64,000 bases of DNA from Spisula solida. Its lineage: Eukaryota; Mollusca; Bivalvia; Venerida; Mactridae. Location of the stretch: positions 48,402,722 to 48,466,721 of the forward strand of contig OX365952.1 in NCBI GenBank assembly GCA_947247005.1. The letters are read 5' to 3'. Below, piece by piece: positions 46,196-57,353 of the stretch. The position numbers were made by a program, and so were the translations under genes. Each line of letters starts with the position of its first letter. Position 1 is the stretch's first letter. The notes beneath the pieces are model-generated. The model was not told the DNA's origin, searched no databases, and saw nothing but the letters and a program-made list of their open reading frames with translations.

Positions 46196-47203
46196 CATAC
46201 CTTAAGGAATAACATATTTATGTTTATCGTGGACAAAAAATAATTATATTTTAATCATAATAAGGTACGTGTTAAGCAATGATAACTATGAAAATAATAT
46301 TTTGTCCAATACCGAAAATTGCATTTGTCCTATTAGGTAATAGATACTTTATTCTTCAGTGGGTATGACCGTGTACTAGCTATGTACAAAAAAGGGACGC
46401 TTCTCTCCGCCAGATATTTTTGTATTTAAGAAACTTCAGGACACTACATCTTTGTTATTGCTTGAAACCTTTTAATTTACTTGTCAATGTTTTTAAAAGA
46501 CTGCTGTGTCTCAAAACAAACATATATAAATTTGTTTGATAATTTGTTTCTATGAGCTTAAACTTTTTATCCAAATATCTTTAAGTTTAGAAGTAGGTTA
46601 TCAATAATTCAATTGTTTTGCATTGATACCTATGTTTGTTTCACAACTATTTTGAGATGTCTTACTTAAAAATACAGAAACAGTGAAAATAATAAGATAT
46701 CTCCGTTGCAAAAAACAGCTGTGACATGTGTCCTAAGAAAATTACGTTTAGAAAGTATTTAAGAATCGTATCTATAGATGTGTATACATTACAGTTAAAC
46801 ATTACACGGATCATTAAGATTCAATTCCAGATACGTTATCAATATACTGGACATCTTAGCCAATGGTCATATTAAACATTCTCGTAATTAAACCCCACTT
46901 GTAGTTTGGTAGTTTAATACAATCGTGATACAGAAGGACACGATCAGGCCCGTGTCCTGAAGACATTACCGGAAATTAATCCGTTGTAAGGTATATACGA
47001 GATCATAAACCGTTCCACACCGTGAAATGTTGCTCGGTTATCCAGAACATTTCTGTTTTACATAAACAAGGTTCATTACCAACAGTTCACACAGATGAGA
47101 CGCACTCACTCCAAATACCACGTGTTCATGGTGATAAAATCCATTCAATATCAATGACCAACCTCATCAGTACATCTATATATACTTCTACGGAAATAGT
47201 CTC
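46196..47203. other. No recognisable feature
   Basis: AT-rich; the 61-codon frame at 47022-47207 is unrecognised. Confidence 0.4.
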
Positions 47204-47576
47204 TTAATAGAGAAGTTGCGAAAGTCAACTTGTAACGTGTACATGTACGTCAATACTACTTTTGAGTATTTCGTCATCCAGGTATGTGTAGTTTCTACAA
47301 GCTACCGACGTGTGACAGACGAAAATATAACGTGTACTATGTCACACAGGTATGCATATGCACGGGAAACCCAATAATTCATCGCCCGTGGTTTCATTGA
47401 GTTTATATAAACAATCATTATTGATTCACGAAGAAATCATGTTACAACTGTCATGTGATGTTACACGCACATGTTGTCTTTTCGCAAGCCAATTAAATTG
47501 CAACGTGTACCTATACATGTACGGGTAGCTACATGTATACGTAGTCGTACACGTTCGAATCGCAACCTCTCTAATG
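47204..47576. mobile_element. MITE-like repeat; left part inverted at 49283-49442
   Basis: 47204-47358 (AGAGAAGTTGCGAAA, TTTTGAGTATTTCGTCATCC, ACCGACGTGTGACAGACGAA, TGTCACACAGGTATGC) is the reverse complement of 49283-49442 with modest divergence. The end at 47561-47576, CGCAACCTCTCTAATG, is itself the inverse of the start, so 47204-47576 could be a complete element of 373 bp with short TIRs. Alternatively 47204 and 49442 are the termini of one 2.2-kb element. Confidence 0.6.
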
Positions 47577-47726
47577 ACTACCAGAAAACGAGCATCCAAA
47601 AATGTTTCCAGATTGATTTCCTCCACCATGTGAATAGGACTTTGGTATGCTTGAAAGCATTTGTTAATTCCAAAGGCTTTACGGTAATCAGTATTGAATC
47701 TTTGTTTTATTTGTTCAACGTACAAT

Positions 47727-48182
47727 CAGTGTAGCAATACCACGTGACAAAATACTACAGTCCAAAGAAGAATTTTGTAAACAAAACCTCCACTTGAAGA
47801 AGAAAAATAGGCGTAAGTATTTTATTTCTTCACCAATTTCTATGAAATATAGAGCACGCTAAGGGAAAAAATATAAGGTTTCCGCGATATATTGTATATC
47901 TCTCCGTAGTTTGGCCGTTTTTTCGATTACCCTGTGAAACCTTGGAAAAATTGTGTGTGTCAGCGGACTACAGTCTCAAGCATTTTCGTTTCCCTCGTAA
48001 TATCTACTCCATACGTGATTGAAGAGTCATATTTACACCTTCTGGGAACACCAGAGGCTATTTCGCAACCAACAAATACAGAATGTAACAATGCATGACA
48101 TTAATATGACATTTTCCTTTAATTTGCAATTATGACTACAGTCCCAAGAACAAAAATTTAGACTACAGTTCAAAGCTGTTTT
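47727..48182 (-). repeat. Near-identical 456-bp inverted repeat, left arm
   Basis: The reverse complement of this arm is 51613-52068, with only scattered differences by eye. The outer end is CAGTGTAGCAATACCACGTG. An older relative is at 27300-27552. The arm carries no ORF of note. Confidence 0.9.
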
Positions 48183-48779
48183 AATAATTTACCATAAAAC
48201 CAAGCAACATGTCATCCATTGAGTGTGGACACTTTCGTTTACCATAAAAAACCATTTGTTATGAACATGCATTTAACTTTGGTTGATTCAACATGGCCTC
48301 CACATGTTTAATCGGTATCATTTGGGCTCAGTCGATCAAGGCAACATTTACAGATAAAACCATTCCTAGATGGTAATAATAGGGTTTATTATCTTCAATC
48401 ACTCCTATTGCGTTATGGTATTGTGAAGCGCAATAGAATATGTCGTAATAATTGTGCGCTAAATAAATGACATATACTGTAAAATCATCATTTTTCAAAG
48501 GGATTTAATTTTCGTAATTTTCGCTGTTGAACTCGACCACAAAATCTAGTCTCCACGATTAATCGACCTCTCAAATTCAGACATGATTTTACCTTCTTGT
48601 GTTCTGTAATTCACGAATTTACGACTCCATGAGCATGCATTTTTATCAAAATCCACGAAATATAATACCCGAACATACGAGATTTTTTCATTATTTATTT
48701 TTGGGTCTACCACAAGTATACTGACGTCAAGAAAAAAACGCGCAAATATCGCGCAATTCTTTTGCCTCGCGTTTCTATT
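48183..48779. other. No gene supported
   Basis: AT-rich. The minus ORF at 48546-48851 runs into the palindromic minisatellite and is unrecognised. Confidence 0.4.
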
Positions 48780-48789
48780 TGGTCCGCGA

Positions 48790-49240
48790 GACACGAGAAT
48801 TAAAGCGAGACACGAGAATTGAAGGCGAGGCACGAGAATGCTATCGGGCAAATAACGCGCAATTCTCGTGTCTCGCCCCGATACACGACAATGCTATCGC
48901 GCAATTCTCGTGTCTCGCCGCGAGACACGACAGTACTATCGCGTCGATATAGCAATTCTCGCGTCGACAGCATTGTCGTGTATCGCGTCGAGACACGAGA
49001 ATTGCGCGATAGCATTGTCGTGTATCGCGTCGAGACACGAGAATTGCGCGATAGCATTGTCGTGTATCGGGGCGAGACACGAGAATTGCGCGATATTTGC
49101 CCAATAGCATTCTCGTGCCTCGCCTTCAATTCTCGTGTTTCGCCTTCAATTCTCGTGTCTCGCTGACCATGGTCTCGTTTTAAATATCGCGTCTTATTCT
49201 CGTGTCTCGTTTCTTATCTCGCGCAATTCTCGTGTATCGC
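48790..49240. repeat. Palindromic GC-rich minisatellite, 42-bp period
   Basis: Units of GCGAGACACGAGAATTGCGC plus GATAGCATTGTCGTGTATCG are 42 bp long (anchors 48990, 49032, 49074) to the right of centre. The same unit is in reverse orientation to the left, so the array is an inverted repeat centred near 48974. The two ends mirror each other over about 155 bp per side (from about 48819 to about 49129). Long frames on both strands (for example 48819-49166 plus, 48800-49129 minus, both starting KARHENAIGQI) arise because the array is its own reverse complement; they are not genes. Confidence 0.9.
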
Positions 49241-49282
49241 CCTCCAAGGCTATTGAAAATGGCACTAACAGGATTCAGTAGG

Positions 49283-49442
49283 ATACGCATACCTGTGTGA
49301 CATAGTACACACTATACTTTCGTCTGTCACACGTCGGTTACTTGTAAATTGTTACACATACCTGGATGACGAAATACTCAAAAGTGGTAGTCACGTACAC
49401 GTTACATGTTAAATTTCGCAACCTCTCTAATGTCACCCGCGT
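49283..49442 (-). repeat. Inverted copy of 47204-47358
   Basis: Reads ATACGCATACCTGTGTGACA on the plus strand and ends TTTCGCAACCTCTCTAATG, the opposite of 47204-47358. See that entry for the two interpretations. Confidence 0.85.
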
Positions 49443-51612
49443 GTCCGCTTGACAACGGCACATCTGATTTCTTCTCATGTGAAAAGTAATTGTGGTCTGG
49501 CTGTGATGTTTTATTTTTCATGGAATACATTCCTATGGAACAAACGTGGGACGTCCTTGATAGTCGTTTACGTCATTCTTAACGTCAGCTACGAAACGTT
49601 TAAAGCCATTACATCTACTCTTAACATTAGGCGTATACACACTATCTCAAGGTACAGCACGTGCTGTTTAACTTGTGTTGATCAATTTATTAAGCGAAGA
49701 TTGCCAGCAGTGTTGCAGGACATGGAGGGCATACGCGCTACTGACATTTTGGATAGGGTAATGTTTTTGTATAGTACTTTTAAACATATCAATGGCGATA
49801 ATTTCATATGAGAATTTGCAGACATGTTTGCACATCTCTAAATTTTAGTCTTAGAGAAGAAATTATATTTTTACTATCCTAACGTATCGAATATCCGAAC
49901 ATATAGGTAGGTGTAGCGTTTCTTTTTGACGTCAGTATATATTAATGAACTGTATCTAATGTTCCAAATGTCCCATGCACTATAAGTGGCATAGTTTCCA
50001 GAGACTGAAGCATATATGGAATAGTTTAACAAAATTCTGAATATGCATGTAAAATTTTTAAATGAAACATTTCCTTTCTACTGACAGCAATGTCCATCCT
50101 AGTACTTATGTCGTGGCGCGGGCGACTAATTTAGCTATATTTTTAAACATATTTACCATTAAGCACAAAACATAAACATCTAACCAACGTCGTACATGCA
50201 ACTAATGAATACCAGTAACATAAGATAAAAAGATAATTAAGAATGTCATTATATTAGTATTATGAGTTCGGGGAATTCATAAGACAATTTGTGAAATCGG
50301 GAGTAATCGGGAGAACTTCAGCTGAGTTTCCGATTTTATTTGTCACTCCAACTGTCTCGGGGTTGTACTGCCGACTGAACGCATACGATTCCCCGGGTAA
50401 GTTTTTGGAATTCTTTATACATTTAGTGTCATCAGGAATATACGCCCGTGATTATTAATATCGACTTGCGAATGACTCGACAGTTTACTTTAGTGCAGAG
50501 TGTAAAATGAACCCGAGAAAATTGTGTGCGTTTAGAAATTGAAGTATACGCAGTTTCGAGAGATCTCAGTCGTACCTATTGAAGACCGTTTAACCATATA
50601 ATATAATGCCGATGTGAGTTTTAATTTACAAGACGTGATTTCAAGTTTAAAATCTCAACGCAGGTTTAACGTGACACTGCATTATTTTTACTTACATGTA
50701 GTTATGTGTAGATTCACGCCGTTTCTGTCTGTAAGTTATAAGCGGCGGCCGATTTATCTGAGCTGTTTTGTTGGACTTTATCCCAACCGGCAACTTCTAC
50801 TCATGTGGCGGATAATTGTTCGATATTCATTAAAAGGTAGTCATCTGACCAGACGCGACCGAGCCACATGTGTAAAATGTCCGACTTTTACATACATTTT
50901 GTATTTTCAATAAAAAGATGAAATGCATTGTTACGGATAGCAACTGCCTTACAGTATAGTTATTTCGTTTTTCTCGTGCAAACCTACTGAAAACCAATCA
51001 ACGACCTTCCTTACTTACTCAACTGTGTCACTTCACGGTTTAAACGTGCATAAGTCACCTTACCCGTGTCGACATGACATACCACGTGGTATGTTGCGTA
51101 ATTTCAGGTTAAGAAAACAAAGACAAAATTGTCAACACGAAGTAAAAAACAACTGTAAGTATTTTATGTTTTGACCGATTTTACCGTGAGTCGAATTTCC
51201 AGGATGGTCCGTTAAAATCAGTCAAACAATAAAATGACTTTGGTTGTTTTTAACTTTGAGTTGCCAGATTATTTGCTTGCATTCTCAGCCAGAAATTAAG
51301 TCACATACCTCGAGGTATGTCCACACTGTTTAAGTTACATTCAATAATTCACAGTGAATATCAATGGCACCGTCAAATATTTAATTTAGATCAAACAGCA
51401 AATACACGTATGGAAATTACTCAAAATTACCCCACGCAAGATTAATATCAATTACTACTACTGTTACACATGTGCGTGCTTGTGTTCTTAAATTTGGTAT
51501 AATCTGTTGTTACAAATAAAACCTGACCAAATAAAGAATATTGTATTGAGTGTAATGTTAACAAAAATTGCATCAGGAGCGACATGTTCCTATGTATATA
51601 GGGTAAATTATG
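49443..51612. other. Gene-free region with two perfect palindromes
   Basis: CATACCACGTGGTATG (51078-51093) and ACATACCTCGAGGTATGT (51303-51320) are perfect palindromes about 225 bp apart. The stretch from 51078 has TGTAAGTATTTTATG near 51152, like the CGTAAGTATTTTATTT of the 456-bp arm, so 51078-51320 may be a distant relative of that family. Open frames at 49449-49811 and 50614-50913 start at non-ATG codons and are unrecognised. A splice-donor-like CCGGGTAAGT at 50393 has no partner that I can support. Confidence 0.45.
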
Positions 51613-52068
51613 AAAACAGCTTTGAACTGTAGTCTACATTTTTGTTCTTGGGACTGTAGTCATAATTGCAAATTAAAGGAAAATGTCATATTAATGTCAT
51701 GCATTGTTACATTCTGTATTTGTTGGTTGTGAAATAGCCTCTGGTGTTCCCGGAAGGTGTAAATATGACTCTTCAATCACGTATGGAGTAGATATTACGA
51801 GGGAAACGAAAATGCTTGAGACTGTAGTCCGCTCTCACACACAATTTTTCCAAGGTTTCACAGGGTAATCGAAAAAACGGCCAAACTACGGAGAGATATA
51901 CAATATATCGCGGAAACCTTATATTTTTTCCCTTAGCGTGCTCTATATTTCATAGAAATTGGTGAAGAAATAAAATACTTACGCCTATTTTTCTTCTCAA
52001 AGTGACGGTTTTGTTTACAAAATTCTTCTTTGGACTGTAGTATTTTGTCACGTGGTATTGCTACACTG
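51613..52068 (+). repeat. Near-identical 456-bp inverted repeat, right arm
   Basis: Reverse complement of 47727-48182, running from AAAACAGCTTTGAACTGTAG to CACGTGGTATTGCTACACTG. High similarity suggests recent mobility or gene conversion between arms. Confidence 0.9.
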
Positions 52069-55000
52069 ACAATGTACTTCTTCCGTTATTGCAATCATCG
52101 TCAAATAAGATTATCTATTTCGAACGAACAATACCTCATTTATAATAATCACCGGGCTTATATTTTAGATTACTTGCTATACGATGTGTTATGCATCAAG
52201 GATAAGTACTACAATTACACACCAAATACAAAATTGATATCAACAGGCTCATATATGGACCATAAATCACACACCTCAAAGATTTATACAGCAATTACAC
52301 ACCAGAAACAAAATTAAATTAAAATAAAAAAGATAATATTACGTTAAATTAAAATAAGACGCCAGGAGCACATGCTGAATCTCGCTCACTAGTACCACTA
52401 GTACCACACGTCTGACTGTTTCGGGATTCACACATACATGCCAATAAGTTCGACAACATACGTCCAATGGAAACTCTGTTATATACGCATGTTGAATATT
52501 TTAATACAATATTACTGCTTTCTCATTTAGAACATATATCGGATTTTCGCACAAAACTCTCATAAGTAGCTTATTTTTAAGAGCGCTAAATGACTGGGTC
52601 TCGTAACAAGGAACCAACAATAGCATAAGAACATGCTAGTATTTGGGAAAATGATAACACAAACACATATGGCGACCACATATACACTAGATATTACTTA
52701 CCACCCCTTAAAGGCACCTGTATGAGCTTTCAAGTAGAAAAAAGGCGTTGCCTTTAAACGACTCCAAATATCATTTTTGGTCCTATGGGTATTCAATGTA
52801 AAATACGTGAAAACCCTGTATATGACCACAAGTAACATAGGATATCAAATGTCCGAAGGAGGGCATTAGCCTTTTGGCTTTACATGCCACTACCGGGTCG
52901 CTTGAACTTGATCAACCCTAGGTAGACATTGATGGATACGCTGCTCCGGTATTTACATGAATCCTTTTTTGAAAACATCATGAACAGAGTATCCTTTATC
53001 CTGTAAATGCAGACACGTGAAGTATCAGTCTCGAAAAAGAACATACATGTGCAATGTTTGTCTAAATAGAATCAGTGGAAACTGTACAATTATACAAATA
53101 ATAGGCCAAGACAACTGTATCAACAACTAGCTAATAGTAAAAGGAATATTGGCAGAATGTCGGACGATATTTGGCTAGCAAATATTAGAAATATGGGGGT
53201 CCTTATTCACTTGAAGGCTGAAAGTGTAAATTTGCAAAATATAAACTGATTATAATATATAATCTAATTCATCTAAACCAATGATACGCTGTCTACCAAT
53301 TTGTATTCTAATTGATACATGTGTACCATCATGGAAGTGTAAAGAATATTGCGAATAGCATTAATAGAGGGATAACTGCTTTTGATTACCGGGTTTGGAC
53401 TTGTTACATTCTTCCATGACATTTGTCAGTTACTGGGAAGGTATTACTTGCTGTACGATTACTTGGCTTGCTGGTCAACTAGTCGTCTCCTACCATCTGA
53501 AAAACAAATAACAACGACATAAAAAACAATAGTAAGAACACAAATAGACAAACTTGACAAGTCGCCTAATGTATTTTATCCACAAGGAAATGTATCTTCC
53601 TATCAACCAGGGATGGAAATCAAAATTGATCTAACTTGACTAAAGGATAAGGACAGCCAATCAAATCACACCATATTAAACTCTTGGTAAGTAACAGGCT
53701 ATACTTATCATCCAATTAAATCAGATCAATATTGAATACCACGCCAGCTCTATGTTTTAATAGCATAACACTGCCTTTCAAAAAATTAATCAAGCATATC
53801 CCATGTTTCTTCGTAATATGTCCATATCAACTAATAATATATTCAGCAGAAAAGTCAATTTCAAATTTAAGCCGTTTATAAATATTTCCTTTTTAACATC
53901 TGACTTTACTAATGTTAAACTGGTAAACTGGAATAACTATTGGAACACAAAAGTCATGCATCAAATATTAATGACGTTTTTCCCGTGGGTATTTGTATTT
54001 ATATTACATATTTTTATTCGTCAAGTCGCAACGCTAAATCCCCATGTGCCGTGCTCACATGGAATTATATCTAGAAATTACCCATTGCTCACTCTTTATT
54101 TGTAAACAGAGCTAGACGATCAAGGGATGTGTTTTACTCCTTGCGGACATTGTGGGATTTTATTGGATGTAACAAATGAAACATGAAACCAACTGTGACA
54201 ATACAAGCACGGCACACATATTCGGTTCTATCTACACATTGTGTAACTACGCAAGTAGTGTGCTCCGGTCCGAAATGACGTACTGAAACCGATGAAGATA
54301 GTCCGAGATAAATATAACCTTCTTCCGTTGACCGATAGATTGACGATTTGGTGTCAATCTGATTACACCAATGTTTCTGAGTGAACTCACGATGACTTAC
54401 GGTGTAGATTGAAATATTTTCCTATCTGTTTAGTTTTGTTTATTTTGTTTCATTTTTTGTAGTCGTCCTTGTGTTTCTTTCTTTTTCTTGTGTTTTTTCG
54501 TGCCGTCCGTGCTTTGCTGTCGGGGGTACTGCCTTCCCAGGCCGATTGGATATTATCTTGTTGAGGCGAACCATTCGCCAAATGAGTCCGGGACCATTCT
54601 ATCATAAAATGGCACGTTCACGTTATCCAGACATATACACACATTATGGTGCACAGACTACAGCTTATGGTTCGATAAAAAACATTGAGATTCATAGATA
54701 AATGTTGTTTACTTGATTCCGTCGGATTTTAGCATCCCAAACAGACGTACATTTGGACGATACCACGATTATATGATGACAATGAAATGTCACTTGATTA
54801 TCTGCTAGAGCGATAAGGATGAAGTATTGCTGTTAAGTGGTTGCCATTACTGATCGATCTGTCTACCTGTCAATATCTAGATCATTGACCATTCAAACTG
54901 CTTGGTTGCAACACGTTTACATGCACAATGTAGAATATCGATCTAGGTAATTTATGGCGTATACGAGGACCATAGAAATACGACATGATACACCCATCAG

Positions 55001-55220
55001 CATTGATGTGACAAATCTCTATATCATAAAGCCTGACATAAACGCTTCACCGACTTATCTTATTTTCTGCACAATACTAGTAGTTCATTAGTGAACATAA
55101 TCTTTTTTGGAAATTGTATGTTTGTCGTTCGGACATTTTGAACGTCGTGGCTTAATTCCAACCCTTGTTAAATACATGTACTCAGTATACCATATGTTGT
55201 CATATTTCATTTCGTTATTA
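52069..55220. other. Long gene-free stretch
   Basis: AT-rich. Frames at 52030-52317 and 53803-54105 are unrecognised and of strongly AT-driven composition. Near 54490-54560, GTGCTTTGCTGTCGGGGGTA followed by CTGCCTTCCCAGGCCGATTG and GATATTAT resembles the 3' end of the retroelement family at 16891-19140 (GTGCTCGG... CTGCCTTCCC... AATAT) and may be a distant relative; this is weak. Confidence 0.35.
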
Positions 55221-55657
55221 GTATATCGTCGGTGTTTTTCAAAACATCTTGGCTACTTTTTCCGAAATTTTCCAACTTTTCAGGAGCGACAAAATGTGCG
55301 CGGACAAAATCTCGTAGATCTACCTCATTTTACCAAATAGTACCAAATACAGCAAAAGAAATCGACAGATAGAGCAATGTAATAGCAGGAATTATGTTGC
55401 ACATTAATTATAGCACAGGCCTAAGACATTATATCACAAAATACAGAGTTATAAAATTCCCATTATCCGGCCATTACTGTATGGGGAATTTCATAACTCT
55501 GTATTTTGTGATATAATTTCTGAGGCCTGTGATTATAGTCACGTTTGTGAGCGATCTACTTTGAGTAAAGAACCGCTATTTCGTCAAATAAAGAGCTAAG
55601 ATGAAATAAACTCGTAGAAGAGAGGTATGAGCTTTTGGAAAAACACCGACGATATAC
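55221..55657. repeat. Nested inverted repeat (fold-back) element
   Basis: The outer arms are 55221-55244 (GTATATCGTCGGTGTTTTTC) and 55633-55657 (its inverse, with one inserted base). Inside them is a hairpin of about 130 bp: 55407-55461 and 55482-55538 are reverse complements with few differences (CACAGGCCT, TATATCACAAAATACAGAGT and GAATTTCATAACTCTG). The loop is only about 20 bases. The structure suggests a fold-back MITE nested in an older element. No coding. Confidence 0.85.
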
Positions 55658-57324
55658 TGTATAATTATAAATGTACAATAAGTATAATTATTTATTATCT
55701 ACATTTGTAACTGTAGCTCGAACAAAGTGACGTGAACCTTGACTTGTCATCATGAATATATTTTGACGTTATATAAAACCTGCACTTCTTGTATGGAATA
55801 TATCAATTTTCGCGGGATAGGCGTGCCTTGTCGGAGATTTAGATTATTCTTTAAACTACACCTCGCACACAACCGTAATAATATCCGCTAACGAAAACAA
55901 AGGTCGAAATTAAATTATGCACAAGAAATCAACTTTTAAATTATGCTTATGGAAGGACTGAGGACCACGTTAAATTGTTTGGACTATACCCCGACAATAT
56001 TCCCGTCATACATAGTAAAGAAATAAAAACATATGGAGACTGTACTCGAAGACACCATACAGACACTACAGGTCCAACAGGGACGTAATTTGTTCTTGTC
56101 TGGTATACTGTATACAGACTGATCAAAGACATTAGTTTTTTATCACAAGATGATTAGTTAGTCATAAATCTAGATAGAGATCATCCAAAGTTGCAGGCAG
56201 TAAAGGGACTTTTACGACAACCATTTCTACTTTAATTCTTATTCTCCTCGATTGAAACGTAATCTCTACGGTGTACATGTAAGGGCTGCCTGGTAGCATT
56301 TTGAAATTATAATGTAGTGAAGTGATCTAACGGCTGAATGTAGTAAGTGTGAGTTCCATTTGCGCTAAAATATCCCAAACATAACAGTGCCAATAATAGA
56401 TGTTCAAACACAACCAGCTGCATTTCCTATAAAAAATAGAGGAATCAAAGGTGTTCATGAATGACCGTCAAAGTACAGCTAAGTTAAATAACGCAAAAGC
56501 ATTCCCAGGAAGAAAGTAGTACAACGGCTACCTGTCAAATGCAGAATATTTGTTGTGTAATCTATAGTACTAAAGCAAAGTCACTTGTTCTGATGCGTAC
56601 ATATATTCACTCGTGGTACACAGGTACATATTCATTATTTCTTAAAAAGATATGAGTACTAGTAATCGAGGATGTGTTTTTCGAGCTTTAGTAATTGGTT
56701 GTATAGCTTCACAACAAACTTACGCCATCTTTTGATTGCCTCTAGCAGTCAAGAGGGGAATAACTCAATTCTGAGGTTAGACTACACTAAAATGTTCATG
56801 AGATGTTGCGGAGATGTTGTGGAGTGGTGAACAAATCATGTACATGAACTTTAAAACATTTCAATACAGACAATCTTGAAAATATTTGTTAATATAAAAT
56901 TTGAAAATCTGAAGAGACAACTACAAACGTTTTGACGTCATTTTTCTAACAATAGACGTTACCGCGTATGGCCTGATTTCTGCAGCCGCCGTCACAATAA
57001 GCAACCTTATATAACGACGTCAACGTAATTCAATTCGAGGCTCCGCCTATGTGTCAACGTTGTAAACATCGTATTTTTAAAATTAAATAACTAAACTTTT
57101 TTATATGTTTTTTTATATATTTTTACATGCAATAAACAGAAGAGAGAATGATCCTTTGAAATGAATCGGGTATCTCTCGAATTTATATTTATACCGCTAT
57201 GTTCGGTTAATTGAAAAAGATACGATATTGACTTTCGCGTAAAAAAATCTCGAAATGAAAAAGAGGACGAAAAACCCGTAGTGTAAATATTGGGTTTATA
57301 CTCCGAAGGGAAGAGGTTTTTGGT
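55658..57324. other. Gene-free; possible promoter-proximal region at its right end
   Basis: AT-rich with no gene that I recognise. From about 56935 onward GACGTCA or TGACGTC words recur (56935, 57016, 57325) upstream of the candidate gene start. Confidence 0.4.
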
Positions 57325-57332
57325 ATGACGTC
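57325..57332 (+). promoter_or_regulatory. CRE-like octamer upstream of candidate start codon
   Basis: TGACGTCA lies about 22 bases upstream of the proposed ATG at 57354, so it would sit in or near the 5' UTR or core promoter. No TATA box is placed convincingly. The same octamer is common inside transposons of this window, which weakens the inference. Confidence 0.3.
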
Positions 57333-57353
57333 AGCATAATTTGAGCAAACAAG

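Noticed and set aside
48800..49166. Long Arg-rich frames on both strands beginning KARHENAIGQI
   Set aside because: They are the two readings of a palindromic 42-bp minisatellite. Identical N-termini on opposite strands are a direct result of the inverted symmetry, and they start at TTG.
49449..49811. 120-codon plus-strand ORF ending LYSTFKHINGDNFI
   Set aside because: It begins at TTG, has no family resemblance and no supporting splice or promoter signal.
50614..50913. 99-codon plus-strand ORF followed by an AATAAA
   Set aside because: It starts at GTG, composition is unremarkable and no domain is recognised; AATAAA is expected by chance in AT-rich DNA.
53803..54105. 100-codon plus-strand ORF
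   Set aside because: Phe/Ile/Asn-rich translation of AT-rich DNA, no motif, no homologous copy in the window.
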